Part shown: piece after piece, positions 1 through 7,302 of the stretch
Numbering within the stretch: position 1 is the stretch's first letter
How the letters are laid out: each line of letters opens with the position of its first letter
Origin: Gammaproteobacteria bacterium
GTDB lineage: Bacteria; Pseudomonadota; Gammaproteobacteria; GCA-001735895
Assembly: GCA_015494335.1 (NCBI GenBank)
Contig: WGBK01000039.1
Coordinates: 1-12,790 of the forward strand
Reading direction: 5' to 3'
DNA length: 12,790 nucleotides
Position numbers and translations under genes: made by a program
Notes under the pieces: model-generated
Seen by the model: the letters and a program-made list of their open reading frames with translations, nothing else
Told to the model about the DNA's origin: nothing
The model's database searches: none

Positions 1-2
1 AC

Positions 3-746
3 TCGGCCCCGGCCAGCTCGCTGCCGGCCACGGCGATCCGTCCCCCCGGTGTCAAGGATGAGGAAGCCTTCCTCGCACAGTGTATTCGCTGTGGTCTCTG
101 CGTGCGCGATTGCCCCTACGATACGCTGAAACTGGCCGAAGTCGGCGAGAAGGTGCCTTTGGGCACGCCCTGGTTCGAGGCGCGCAAGGTACCCTGCGAA
201 ATGTGCGAGGACATTCCCTGTATCAAGGCCTGCCCGACCGGTGCCCTTGATCCGCAACTGACCAATATCGACGAGGCCGACATGGGGCTTGCGGTGTTGA
301 TCGACCAGGAAAACTGTATCGCCTTCCAGGGGTTGCGCTGCGAGGTTTGCTACAACGTCTGTCCGGTACGCGGCAAGGCCATCACGCTGGAGCTGAAGCC
401 CAACAAACGCACCGGCAAGCACGCCTTCTTCATACCCACCGTGCATTCCGATCACTGCACCGGCTGTGGCAAGTGCGAGCATGCCTGCGTGGTGGAAATC
501 GCCACCATCAAGGTGCTGCCTCGTCACTTGGCGATGGGCGAGATGGGAGATTACTACCGGCTTGGCTGGAAAGAGAAGGAGAAAGCCGGTGGCAGTCTGG
601 TCACGCCGGATCGGGAACATCGCTACACCCTGCCCGAGGGACAGCGCTACGAATACGAAGGCCAGGGTTTGATCGAGGAGAATCAGGGTGGTGAAACGCC
701 TTTCGGCAACAGCGCCCTTGATACCCTCAACCGGGGCTTCAAGTGA
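3..746 (+). CDS. napG: Ferredoxin-type protein NapG (5' end outside window)
   Basis: This is a periplasmic iron-sulfur protein that, with NapH, passes electrons from quinol to the Nap nitrate reductase. The reading frame is open from the first complete codon at 3, so the N-terminus (expected to carry a twin-arginine signal) lies outside the window; 247 residues are visible. Four cysteine clusters for [4Fe-4S] centres are present, counted from the first visible residue: C27/30/33/37, C65/68/73/77, C105/113/116/120 and C152/155/158/162. The GTG at 102 falls inside the first cluster and cannot be the start. The stop TGA (744-746) overlaps the napH ATG by one base, which indicates translational coupling. 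The E. coli family member has about 231 residues, so little is missing beyond the signal region. Identification is firm because of the cluster pattern and the napH-napB-napC neighbours. Confidence 0.96.
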   Translation, partial: SAPASSLPATAIRPPGVKDEEAFLAQCIRCGLCVRDCPYDTLKLAEVGEKVPLGTPWFEARKVPCEMCEDIPCIKACPTGALDPQLTNIDEADMGLAVLIDQENCIAFQGLRCEVCYNVCPVRGKAITLELKPNKRTGKHAFFIPTVHSDHCTGCGKCEHACVVEIATIKVLPRHLAMGEMGDYYRLGWKEKEKAGGSLVTPDREHRYTLPEGQRYEYEGQGLIEENQGGETPFGNSALDTLNRGFK

Positions 747-1696
747 TGGCCGTGGAAGAACGCAAGAAGGCCACGCCCATTGCCGATCTCGGCAAGGAAG
801 CGTTGCGTGTCAAGGGCTTCTGGAGGAGCTACAAGTGGCTGATCCTACGTCGCTTTTCCCAGCTCGGTATCCTGGCCCTGTTCCTCGTCGGCCCCTGGTT
901 CGGCATCTGGATCGTCAAGGGCAACCTGGCCTCCAGCCTGACGCTGGATGTGTTGCCGCTGACCGATCCTTTCGTGATGTTGCAGACTCTTGCGGCCGGC
1001 TATCTGCCGCAGACAACAGCCGTGATCGGAGCACTGATCGTGCTGGCCTTCTACATGATTATCGGTGGTCGCGCCTATTGTTCCTGGGTATGCCCGATCA
1101 ATATCGTCACCGACACGGCCCAGTGGTTGCGCAACAAGCTCAACATCAAGTCCGAGCTGAAGCTGTCGCGGGCCAATCGCTACTGGTTTCTCGGCGCGGT
1201 GATTGGCGTCTCGGCAGTCACCGGCATGCTGGCCTGGGAATTCATCAATCCGGTATCGATGGTGCAGCGTGCACTGATCTTCGGCATGGGCCTGGCCTGG
1301 GCGGTGATTGTGATGATCTTCCTGCTCGACGCCTTCATCAGCCGTCGCGCCTGGTGCGGCCACCTTTGCCCGGTCGGCGCCTTCTACAGTCTGCTCGGCA
1401 AGACCAGCCTGTTCCGCGTCAACGCGGTGGCGCTGGAGCGTTGCGATCGCTGCATGGAGTGTTTCGCCGTCTGCCCCGAACAGAAGGTGATTACCCCGGT
1501 ATTGAAAAAGAACGGGCGACCGACCAGCATCATCAAGGATATCAATTGCACCAATTGCGGCCGTTGCATCGATATTTGCAGCACCGATGTTTTCCGCTTC
1601 GACCTGCGTTTCCACGATCTGGTCAAGCCTGGCGACCACCGAAGCACAGGCGTGTCGCCGACCCAACAGTCCCATCAGAGAGAGGTCATATCATGA
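746..1696 (+). CDS. napH: Quinol dehydrogenase membrane component NapH
   Basis: NapH is the inner-membrane ferredoxin-type protein that, with NapG, oxidises quinol and feeds electrons to periplasmic nitrate reductase. The 316-residue product has hydrophobic segments at about 37-57, 90-107, 147-165 and 176-196. It has two CxxxCP motifs at the ends of membrane helices (C112/C116 and C204/C208), typical of the NapH/NosR family. Two C-terminal [4Fe-4S] clusters follow (C233/236/239/243 and C268/271/274/278). I chose the ATG at 746 because it overlaps the napG stop as TGATG; a GTG at 743 would add one residue. The stop TGA at 1694-1696 overlaps the napB start as ATGA. The family is about 287 residues in E. 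coli, and the extra length here is mostly N-terminal and in a loose C-terminal tail. Confidence 0.96.
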   Translation: MAVEERKKATPIADLGKEALRVKGFWRSYKWLILRRFSQLGILALFLVGPWFGIWIVKGNLASSLTLDVLPLTDPFVMLQTLAAGYLPQTTAVIGALIVLAFYMIIGGRAYCSWVCPINIVTDTAQWLRNKLNIKSELKLSRANRYWFLGAVIGVSAVTGMLAWEFINPVSMVQRALIFGMGLAWAVIVMIFLLDAFISRRAWCGHLCPVGAFYSLLGKTSLFRVNAVALERCDRCMECFAVCPEQKVITPVLKKNGRPTSIIKDINCTNCGRCIDICSTDVFRFDLRFHDLVKPGDHRSTGVSPTQQSHQREVIS

Positions 1697-2127
1697 AGAA
1701 ACTACAGTTCATCCTGCTCGGCCTGCTGTTTGGTCTTTCCCTTTCCGGTCGGGCCGCCGATGTGCAGTCCTTGCGGGGAGCGATGGATCTCGAAGGCCCT
1801 TCAGCTCCGGTCGATATCAAGAAGGTGCAACCGGACCGGGATCCGATCCCGCGGGACTATGTCCAGCAACCGCCGTTGATCCCGCACAAGATCGACAACT
1901 ACAAGATTACCCTGAAGTACAACAAGTGCCTGACTTGCCATAGCTGGAAAAACTACAAGCGATACGGTGCAACCAAGATCAGTCAGACTCATTTCAAGGA
2001 TCGTGATTCGAATGTCCTGGCCAATATTTCGGCTCGACGTTACTTCTGCACCCAGTGCCATGTACCCCAGGTGGATGCCAAGCCACTGGTCGAGAACGAG
2101 TTCAAACCCGTTGAAGCCCTCCGCTGA
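1693..2127 (+). CDS. napB: Periplasmic nitrate reductase di-haem cytochrome subunit NapB
   Basis: NapB is the small periplasmic c-type cytochrome that hands electrons to the molybdenum catalytic subunit NapA. The 144-residue precursor begins with a Sec signal peptide (KK, then a hydrophobic stretch at about 5-17, with likely cleavage near the alanines at 21-22). The mature part contains two haem-attachment motifs, CLTCH (79-83) and CTQCH (119-123). H65 and H100 are good candidates for the distal axial ligands. The start is the ATG at 1693: it overlaps the napH stop as ATGA, has GAGAGAGG seven bases upstream, and places the signal peptide correctly. The same frame stays open far upstream, but that part is out-of-frame napH and is not coding. 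Length matches the family (about 150 residues). Confidence 0.96.
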   Translation: MKKLQFILLGLLFGLSLSGRAADVQSLRGAMDLEGPSAPVDIKKVQPDRDPIPRDYVQQPPLIPHKIDNYKITLKYNKCLTCHSWKNYKRYGATKISQTHFKDRDSNVLANISARRYFCTQCHVPQVDAKPLVENEFKPVEALR

Positions 2128-2153
2128 ATCGACGCACAAAGCGAGATAATGAC

Positions 2154-2771
2154 ATGAGCATCCGATCCATTGTTGACAAGCTGAAGAAGCCCAGCAAGGC
2201 TTCGCTGGGGGGCATACTGTTCCTCGGGTTCATCGCCGGCATCATTTTCTGGGGCGGCTTCAATACCGCGATGGAAGCCACCAATCAGGAGAAGTTCTGT
2301 ATTTCCTGTCACGAGATGGAAGAAAATGTGTACCAGGAGTATCAGGACACCATCCATTTTGCCAACCGCAGCGGTGTACGAGCCACCTGTCCCGATTGTC
2401 ATGTGCCCAAGCCCTGGGTGTACAAGATGATCCGCAAGATTCAGGCATCCAACGAACTGTTGCACAAGGTGTTGGGTACCATCGACACGCCTCAGAAATT
2501 CGAGGCCAAGCGCCTGGAACTGGCTTCCCATGTATGGAAGACGATGAAGGAAACCGACTCGCGTGAATGCCGCAATTGCCATGACTGGAAGGCCATGGAC
2601 TATACCAAACAGCAGCGCCGCGCGATGAAGAATCACATTCGTGGCTTCGACGAGGGCAAGACCTGTATCGACTGTCACAAGGGTATTGCCCATGAGCTTC
2701 CGGCCATTGCCGATGTGGATCCAAGCGCGGTCACCGGGTTGGCGGGACAGAAGCCGGAGCCTACCCAGTAG
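2154..2771 (+). CDS. napC: Tetra-haem membrane-anchored quinol dehydrogenase NapC (NapC/NirT family)
   Basis: NapC oxidises membrane quinol and delivers electrons to the NapAB complex in the periplasm. The 205-residue protein has one N-terminal membrane anchor (about 18-36). It is followed by four CxxCH haem-attachment motifs: CISCH (49-53), CPDCH (79-83), CRNCH (139-143) and CIDCH (171-175). This spacing is typical of NapC/NirT proteins. The start at 2154 lies 26 bases after the napB stop and has only a weak purine-rich site upstream (GCGAGA). Its position as the last gene after napG-napH-napB makes NapC the best name over NirT or another tetra-haem donor. A strong inverted repeat follows the stop. 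Confidence 0.96.
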   Translation: MSIRSIVDKLKKPSKASLGGILFLGFIAGIIFWGGFNTAMEATNQEKFCISCHEMEENVYQEYQDTIHFANRSGVRATCPDCHVPKPWVYKMIRKIQASNELLHKVLGTIDTPQKFEAKRLELASHVWKTMKETDSRECRNCHDWKAMDYTKQQRRAMKNHIRGFDEGKTCIDCHKGIAHELPAIADVDPSAVTGLAGQKPEPTQ

Positions 2772-2802
2772 AGAGGCGGTAACCTGACCGGGGATTGAGC
2801 CT

Positions 2803-2848
2803 TTTTCTGCTTCCCGGAACCGGACAACAACGGTTCCGGGACAGAAAA
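2803..2848. terminator. Hairpin between convergent napC and rep (possible bidirectional terminator)
   Basis: An 11-bp perfect stem (2812-2822 with 2831-2841, core CCCGGAACCG/CGGTTCCGGG) encloses an eight-base loop. Beyond a two-base bulge (2810-2811) the pairing resumes for seven more base pairs, TTTTCTG (2803-2809) with CAGAAAA (2842-2848). It lies 31 bases after the napC stop and 36 bases before the rep stop. On both strands the T-run precedes the stem and A residues follow, so it lacks the U-tract of a classical intrinsic terminator. It may still end or protect both transcripts. Confidence 0.5.
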
Positions 2849-2884
2849 TGCGAACAGCAACAGGATTGCTTTGGAGCCGGTTGT

Positions 2885-4894
2885 TCAGCCAGCGAGCATC
2901 GCCTTTAGGTTGTCGAGGTGATTCATGCCTCTTTCCTTCTTTTCCTCGGGGCTGAGCCGGTCGCTGCAGTGCTCCGCACCCTCGAGATCCTCGGCCGGCA
3001 TTTCGGCGATGAAGCGGCTGGGCTCGCACTGGATCACCTCGCCGTATTTCTGCCGCGTCTGCGCGTAACTGATGGTGAGCTGCTGCTCGGCGCGGGTGAT
3101 GCCGACATAGGCCAGCCGCCTTTCCTCCTGGATGCCTTCCTCGTCCTGGCACTGGAAATGAGGGATGGAATCCTCCTCGAAGCCGACCAGGTAGACATGG
3201 GGGAACTCCAGTCCCTTGGCGGCGTGGAAGGTCATCAACTGCACGCTGTCGGAAGACTTGTCGTCGTCGCTGTTCTCGAGAATCGACATCAGGGTCAGCT
3301 GGGTGACCAGCCGGTCCAGGGTCGGCTCCTCCTGCTGCTTCTGCAGGTTTCCGATCCAGCTCACCAGTTCCTCCACATTGGCCATGCGCGATTCGGCCTG
3401 TTTCTGCGAGCTGCTGGTGTTGCGCAACCAGTCCTCGTAAGCCAGTTCATCGATGAGCAGCCGGGTCAGGCTCATGGCATCCATTTCCTCGGCCTGGCGG
3501 CGTTTCTCCTCCAGCCAGTCGGCGAAACGCTGCAGGTTGATCCAGGCCTTGCGCGACAGTTTCTGTTCCAGCCCGTGCTCGTGCAACACCAGCCCGAGAT
3601 TGCGGTGACGCCAGGCGGCATACTCGCCCAGCGTCTTCAGGGTAGTGGCGCCGATCTCGCGTCGCGGCGTGTTGATGATGCGCAACAGGGCGCGGTCGTC
3701 CTCGGGGTTGGCGATGATGCGCAGGTAGGCGGTCAGATCCTTGATCTCGCTGCGTTCGAAGAAGGCGGTGCCGCCGGTGATCTGGTAGGGCACCGAGTGC
3801 TCGCGCAGCAGCTTTTCGTAGAGCCGGGACTGGTGGTTGCCGCGATAGAGGATGGCGAAATGCTTCCAGGGTGTGCCCTGGAAATGCTTGCCGATGATGT
3901 CGACCACTACCTGCTGGGCCTCGTCCTGGTCGTTGCGGCAGGGCAGAACGCGCACGAAGTCGCCATCGCCAGCGGCGGACCAGAGTTTCTTGTCGAACAG
4001 GTGCGGGTTGTTGCCGATGACCCGGTTGGCCACGCGCAGGATGCGGCTGGTCGAGCGGTAGTTCTGCTCCAGCTTGATCACCTTCAGGTTCGGGAAATCC
4101 TGCTGCAGCAGGCGAATGTTCTCGGGACGGGCACCACGCCAGGCATAGATGGACTGGTCGTCGTCGCCGACCACGGTGAGCTTCTGCCGCATTCCGCACA
4201 GCAGCTTGATCAGCTCGTACTGGCTGGCGTTGGTATCCTGGTATTCGTCGACCAGCAGGTAATGGATGCGCTCGCGCCACTGATCCAGTACCTCGGGCTG
4301 CTGACGGAACAGAAGTACCGGGAGCATGATGAGATCGTCGAAATCCACCGCGTTGCAGGCCTGCAACTGTTCCTGGTAGGCGAGATAGACGCGGGCCTGG
4401 TGCTGCTCGAGACTGTTTTCGGCGTCAGCCAGCGCCTGTTTCGGCGTGATGAAATCATTCTTCCACTGGCTGATGCGCCACTGGGTTTGCTTGATGAGTT
4501 CGGCCTCGGGGTTGTCCTTGTGCTGCAGTTCGGCGATGCAGTCTTCGGCATCGCGGGCATCGAGTATGCTGAAGCCCTTGCGGTAGCCGAGATGGGCGTG
4601 TTCGCGCTGCAGGATATTCAGCCCCAGGGTGTGGAAGGTGGAGATGCGCAGGCCGCGTGCCTCCTGCTTGCCGAGCAGTTCGCCGGCACGCTGCTTCATT
4701 TCCCTTGCCGCCTTGTTGGTGAAGGTGACGGCGCGGATCTTTTCCGGCCGATAGCCGCTCTCGCGGATCAGCCAGGCGATCTTCTGGGTGATAACGCGGG
4801 TCTTGCCGCTGCCGGCCCCGGCCAGCACCAGGCAGGGGTCTTCGACGGTCATCACGGCCTGTCGCTGGGGTTCATTGAGGTGTTGCAGCTTCAT
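2885..4894 (-). CDS. rep: ATP-dependent DNA helicase Rep (superfamily 1A)
   Basis: Rep is a 3'-5' single-stranded DNA translocase and helicase that works with the replisome to clear protein blocks and restart forks. The 669-residue product shows the full set of SF1A motifs: the Q-motif region (about 7-14), Walker A AGAGSGKT (25-32), motif Ia TFTNKAA (57-63), Walker B LLVDEYQDTN (213-222), motif III GDDDQSIYAWRGA (243-255), motif IV EQNYRS (276-281), then motif V (TFHAAKGLEF) and motif VI (AYVGITRAE) near the C-terminus. Rep is preferred to UvrD because of the length (E. coli Rep is 673), the ILYRGNHQSR segment and the C-terminal NLKAM ending. I start at the ATG at 4894, which begins exactly where family homology begins; the frame is open further upstream only as antisense of ampD. 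No good ribosome site is visible. Confidence 0.95.
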   Translation of the reverse strand: MKLQHLNEPQRQAVMTVEDPCLVLAGAGSGKTRVITQKIAWLIRESGYRPEKIRAVTFTNKAAREMKQRAGELLGKQEARGLRISTFHTLGLNILQREHAHLGYRKGFSILDARDAEDCIAELQHKDNPEAELIKQTQWRISQWKNDFITPKQALADAENSLEQHQARVYLAYQEQLQACNAVDFDDLIMLPVLLFRQQPEVLDQWRERIHYLLVDEYQDTNASQYELIKLLCGMRQKLTVVGDDDQSIYAWRGARPENIRLLQQDFPNLKVIKLEQNYRSTSRILRVANRVIGNNPHLFDKKLWSAAGDGDFVRVLPCRNDQDEAQQVVVDIIGKHFQGTPWKHFAILYRGNHQSRLYEKLLREHSVPYQITGGTAFFERSEIKDLTAYLRIIANPEDDRALLRIINTPRREIGATTLKTLGEYAAWRHRNLGLVLHEHGLEQKLSRKAWINLQRFADWLEEKRRQAEEMDAMSLTRLLIDELAYEDWLRNTSSSQKQAESRMANVEELVSWIGNLQKQQEEPTLDRLVTQLTLMSILENSDDDKSSDSVQLMTFHAAKGLEFPHVYLVGFEEDSIPHFQCQDEEGIQEERRLAYVGITRAEQQLTISYAQTRQKYGEVIQCEPSRFIAEMPAEDLEGAEHCSDRLSPEEKKERGMNHLDNLKAMLAG

Positions 4895-4952
4895 GGCCGG
4901 TATTCTATCGTGCCGGCTTTGCCATGGGGCATAAACCATCCGGGGTATTGTT

Positions 4953-5540
4953 TTGCAGGACTGGCGAATAGACGCACGGGGTTGGCTGACGGCGGCGCGC
5001 CATTGCCTGTCGCCCAATTTCGATGCACGGCCGCCCGGCAGCGCCGTGGAACTGCTGGTGGTGCATGCCATCAGCCTGCCGCCCGGACAGTATGGCGGCG
5101 GATTCGTCGAGGATTTCTTCTGCAACCGGCTGGACCCTTCTCGCCATCCCTATTTCGAGGAGATCCACGGGATGAAGGTGTCGGCCCACTGTCTGATCGA
5201 GCGGGACGGGCGCCTGACCCAGTTCGTATCCTTCGAGGATCGTGCCTGGCATGCCGGCATTTCCTGCTGGCAGGGGCGGGAGCGCTGCAACGATTTTTCC
5301 ATCGGCGTGGAACTCGAAGGCTGTGACGAGGAGGGTTTCGATCCCCGACAGTACCGGCAACTGGCGCGGCTGGCAATCGCCCTGGGCAGACGGTATCCTG
5401 CGCTGCAGACCCGATCGCTGGCCGAGGGTATCTGTGGCCACAGCGATATCGCACCCGGGCGCAAGACGGACCCGGGTCCCGGCTTCGACTGGGCGCATTT
5501 TCGCAGCCTGCTGAAAACAACAACGAACAGGAAAACATGA
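4953..5540 (+). CDS. ampD: 1,6-anhydro-N-acetylmuramyl-L-alanine amidase AmpD
   Basis: AmpD is a cytoplasmic zinc amidase that removes the peptide from 1,6-anhydro-MurNAc peptides during cell-wall recycling; in bacteria with AmpR/AmpC it thereby keeps beta-lactamase expression low. The 195-residue protein covers the amidase_2 fold. Zinc ligands are H38 (in LVVHAISLPPG), H163 (in GHSDIAPGRKTDPGP) and D173; E120 and K171 match the catalytic positions known from the Citrobacter enzyme. The segment RAWHAG...QGRERCNDFSIGVELEG is diagnostic. The start must be TTG at 4953: an in-frame stop lies at 4932-4934, with no ATG or GTG between it and the conserved N-terminus. CGGGG sits about eight bases upstream. 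The stop overlaps the ampE ATG (ATGA), so the two are coupled. No ampR or ampC is visible. Confidence 0.95.
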   Translation: MQDWRIDARGWLTAARHCLSPNFDARPPGSAVELLVVHAISLPPGQYGGGFVEDFFCNRLDPSRHPYFEEIHGMKVSAHCLIERDGRLTQFVSFEDRAWHAGISCWQGRERCNDFSIGVELEGCDEEGFDPRQYRQLARLAIALGRRYPALQTRSLAEGICGHSDIAPGRKTDPGPGFDWAHFRSLLKTTTNRKT

Positions 5541-6406
5541 GCTTTCTGAGCATACTGATCGCGCTGCTGATCGAACGCAGCATGCCGCAACTCCGCTCCT
5601 TCCGCCGTTTCGACTGGCTGCGCGACTACAGTCACTGGCTGGTCGAGGTGCTGCAGATCGACAAGCTTGGTGCCTGGGCCGGATTGGCCCTGCTGTTGTT
5701 GCCGGTGCTGGTCGTGGTATGGCTGCTGGCCTCGATCTTCGAGAACGCCCTGTTCGGTCTGTTCGAGCTGGCCTTTGGCGTCCTCGTGGTGTATCTGACC
5801 CTGGGTCCCGAGGAACTGGATCCCCAGGTGGACGACTATCTCGATGCGCTGGACATGGACGACGAGCGGGCGCGTTCCGCGGCCGCGACCCCGCTGCTGC
5901 TGCAGGAGCCGCCGGCCGAGCTGTCATCGCAGTCGCTGGCGGTTTCTCGTTCCCTGTTCTCCGAAGCCCTGATTCGCATCTATGCGCCCATATTCTGGTT
6001 TGCTCTGCTGGGGCCGGTGGCGGCAGTGGCCTATCGCCTGCTCGAGCGCATCCAGCGCGATGACCGTCTGCTCGATGAGTCGCTTGCCAGCCTGCGCATC
6101 TCGGCGCGGGAACTGCTGGGCTGGCTGGACTGGATTCCCGCCCGCATGACCCTGTTTGCCTACATGGTTGCCGGCAGTTTCGATGAGGGATGGCAACGCT
6201 TCCGCCGCGGCGTCGCGCTGGCGGCGGATACCTACGAGCAGAACATCGAGTTGCTGCGCCAGGTGGGTTCGGCAGCCATTGGCCTGCCCGAGGAGATCGG
6301 CAGCGCCGCGGCAGCCGGTGCCGAGCTGCGCAAGGCACGCGGGCTGGTGCTGCGCTCGTTGGTGATCTGGCTGTTGCTGATACTGCTGTTGTCCCTGCTT
6401 TTCTGA
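5537..6406 (+). CDS. ampE: AmpE-like inner-membrane protein (AmpE/CobD family)
   Basis: AmpE is an inner-membrane protein of unclear biochemistry, encoded next to AmpD and proposed to take part in beta-lactamase induction or recycling signalling. The 289-residue product has hydrophobic segments at about 2-12, 46-67, 71-89, 148-168 and 271-289. Features shared with E. coli AmpE (284 residues) include the N-terminal L..LLIER, the YLAP/IYAPIFW-like membrane segment at 149-154, and the LDWIPARM segment at 197-204. Sequence between 105 and 135 is low-complexity and alanine-rich. The ATG at 5537 overlaps the ampD stop as ATGA and has AGGA just upstream. The family call rests on these segments, overall topology and synteny. 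Confidence 0.9.
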   Translation: MSFLSILIALLIERSMPQLRSFRRFDWLRDYSHWLVEVLQIDKLGAWAGLALLLLPVLVVVWLLASIFENALFGLFELAFGVLVVYLTLGPEELDPQVDDYLDALDMDDERARSAAATPLLLQEPPAELSSQSLAVSRSLFSEALIRIYAPIFWFALLGPVAAVAYRLLERIQRDDRLLDESLASLRISARELLGWLDWIPARMTLFAYMVAGSFDEGWQRFRRGVALAADTYEQNIELLRQVGSAAIGLPEEIGSAAAAGAELRKARGLVLRSLVIWLLLILLLSLLF

Positions 6407-6420
6407 CCAACGGCGTCAGA
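6402..6420. other. Short inverted repeat at the ampE/reductase-like convergent junction
   Basis: TCTGAC (6402-6407) pairs perfectly with GTCAGA (6415-6420) around a seven-base loop. It spans the ampE stop codon and ends a few bases before the stop of the convergent gene at 6425. No T-run follows on either strand, so a terminator role is only a guess. Confidence 0.3.
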
Positions 6421-6424
6421 GCTG

Positions 6425-7183
6425 CTACCGTGCGATACGCTGCAGTTCCGGGACATCCAGCCCGCCTTCTTCGGCGACCTGAAGTGCCCGTTGCAGCCGG
6501 GCCGGGGCGCTGCGTCCCATGCATTGATGTTCGGGATCGCCGTCGAAGGCTTCGAGCACGGCGGCGAGCAGGCGATCGCGGTCGAAATTCCGGCCGGTGA
6601 GGTATTCCTGGATTCTCAGCACATCGTCGAATACCCGGTTCATCAGACTGCTGTTTTCCCCCCAGAGTTGCTGCACCGTGCCGCCCGTTTCCAGGCCGGC
6701 GATGTTGGTGGTGAGGATGTAGAGGTTCTTGCGCACCAGCTCGAACAGCATGTCCTCCTCCCTGTCGATGCATAGCGCGGGGATCTCGATGGACCCCAGG
6801 GCCTCGACCAGCAAGTCGGCCTGCGGACCGTGCACCGGCGAGGGCACTAGCACCTTCACATCCTGTCCGGGTTTCTTCTCGAACCAGACCGAGATCACCG
6901 TCGGCTGCTCGATGCCGTGGCGCTGCCAGTCTCGGGGCAGCAGCTCGTTCTGCAACAGGCCGAGTCGGTCCTTCCAGGCCGCGGGCAGGGCTTCCAGGGA
7001 TGAATGCAGATCCTTCTCGGCCACGGCCAGCAGAACCAGCGCCGGTTGCGGCAGCTCGGCGGCGAGGGCATCGGCATCATCGCCACGGTTCAGGGGGTAC
7101 AGCGGATGCCCCGCACGCAACAGCCCTCGGGCGAATACACCGCCCATCTCGCCCACACCGATCAATACCACGGGATCTTTCAT
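6425..7183 (-). CDS. Ketopantoate-reductase-like NAD(P)-binding protein of unknown substrate
   Basis: This 252-residue protein begins with a Rossmann dinucleotide-binding motif GVGEMG (G9, G11, G14). A short Rossmann domain and an all-helical C-terminal domain follow from about 142. The C-terminal part resembles ketopantoate reductase (PanE/ApbA). By eye, K152 and N160 fall where the E. coli catalytic K176 and N184 sit, but the position of N180 is I156, and no glutamate matches the essential E256 of the enzyme. I therefore do not call it panE. It stands alone: convergent with ampE (18-base gap) and divergent from the phosphatase gene. Start ATG 7183 has AGAGGT about ten bases upstream. It could be a dehydrogenase with another substrate or a non-catalytic relative. 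Confidence 0.75.
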   Translation of the reverse strand: MKDPVVLIGVGEMGGVFARGLLRAGHPLYPLNRGDDADALAAELPQPALVLLAVAEKDLHSSLEALPAAWKDRLGLLQNELLPRDWQRHGIEQPTVISVWFEKKPGQDVKVLVPSPVHGPQADLLVEALGSIEIPALCIDREEDMLFELVRKNLYILTTNIAGLETGGTVQQLWGENSSLMNRVFDDVLRIQEYLTGRNFDRDRLLAAVLEAFDGDPEHQCMGRSAPARLQRALQVAEEGGLDVPELQRIAR

Positions 7184-7214
7184 TGAGTGGAATACCTCTG
7201 TGTCTGAAATTCGG

Positions 7215-7240
7215 GATCGGCCATTATGCCGAAGCCGATC
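7215..7240. other. Inverted repeat in the divergent intergenic region
   Basis: GATCGGC (7215-7221) and GCCGATC (7234-7240) form a perfect seven-base inverted repeat with a twelve-base spacer. It is centred in the 119-base gap between the reductase-like gene and the phosphatase gene. It could be an operator for a dimeric regulator or an untranslated-region hairpin. No convincing -35/-10 pair was found nearby. Confidence 0.3.
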
Positions 7241-7302
7241 GGCGGATGCACCCGCAATGCCATTGCAGTACCATGGCGCAATTTGCAGCCTTTGATGATT
7301 CC

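Noticed and set aside
845..1675. 276-codon open frame on - opposite napH
   Set aside because: Histidine/glutamine-rich shadow frame with no recognisable motif.
688..1692. Upstream extension of the napB frame
   Set aside because: It overlaps napG/napH in another frame, while the signal peptide, ribosome site and ATGA overlap fix the napB start at 1693.
4895..4952. Possible divergent promoters between rep and ampD (TAGAAT on -, CATAAA on +)
   Set aside because: No -35 matches at proper spacing, and the minus-strand element is only eight bases from the rep start.
2918..5326. 802-codon open frame on + opposite rep
   Set aside because: It lies antisense to an unmistakable rep gene, shows no domain motifs, and its leucine/valine/glycine-rich composition is the mirror of rep codons.
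4905..6773. 622-codon open frame on - opposite ampD and ampE
   Set aside because: It is arginine/proline/alanine-rich low-complexity sequence antisense to two recognised genes.
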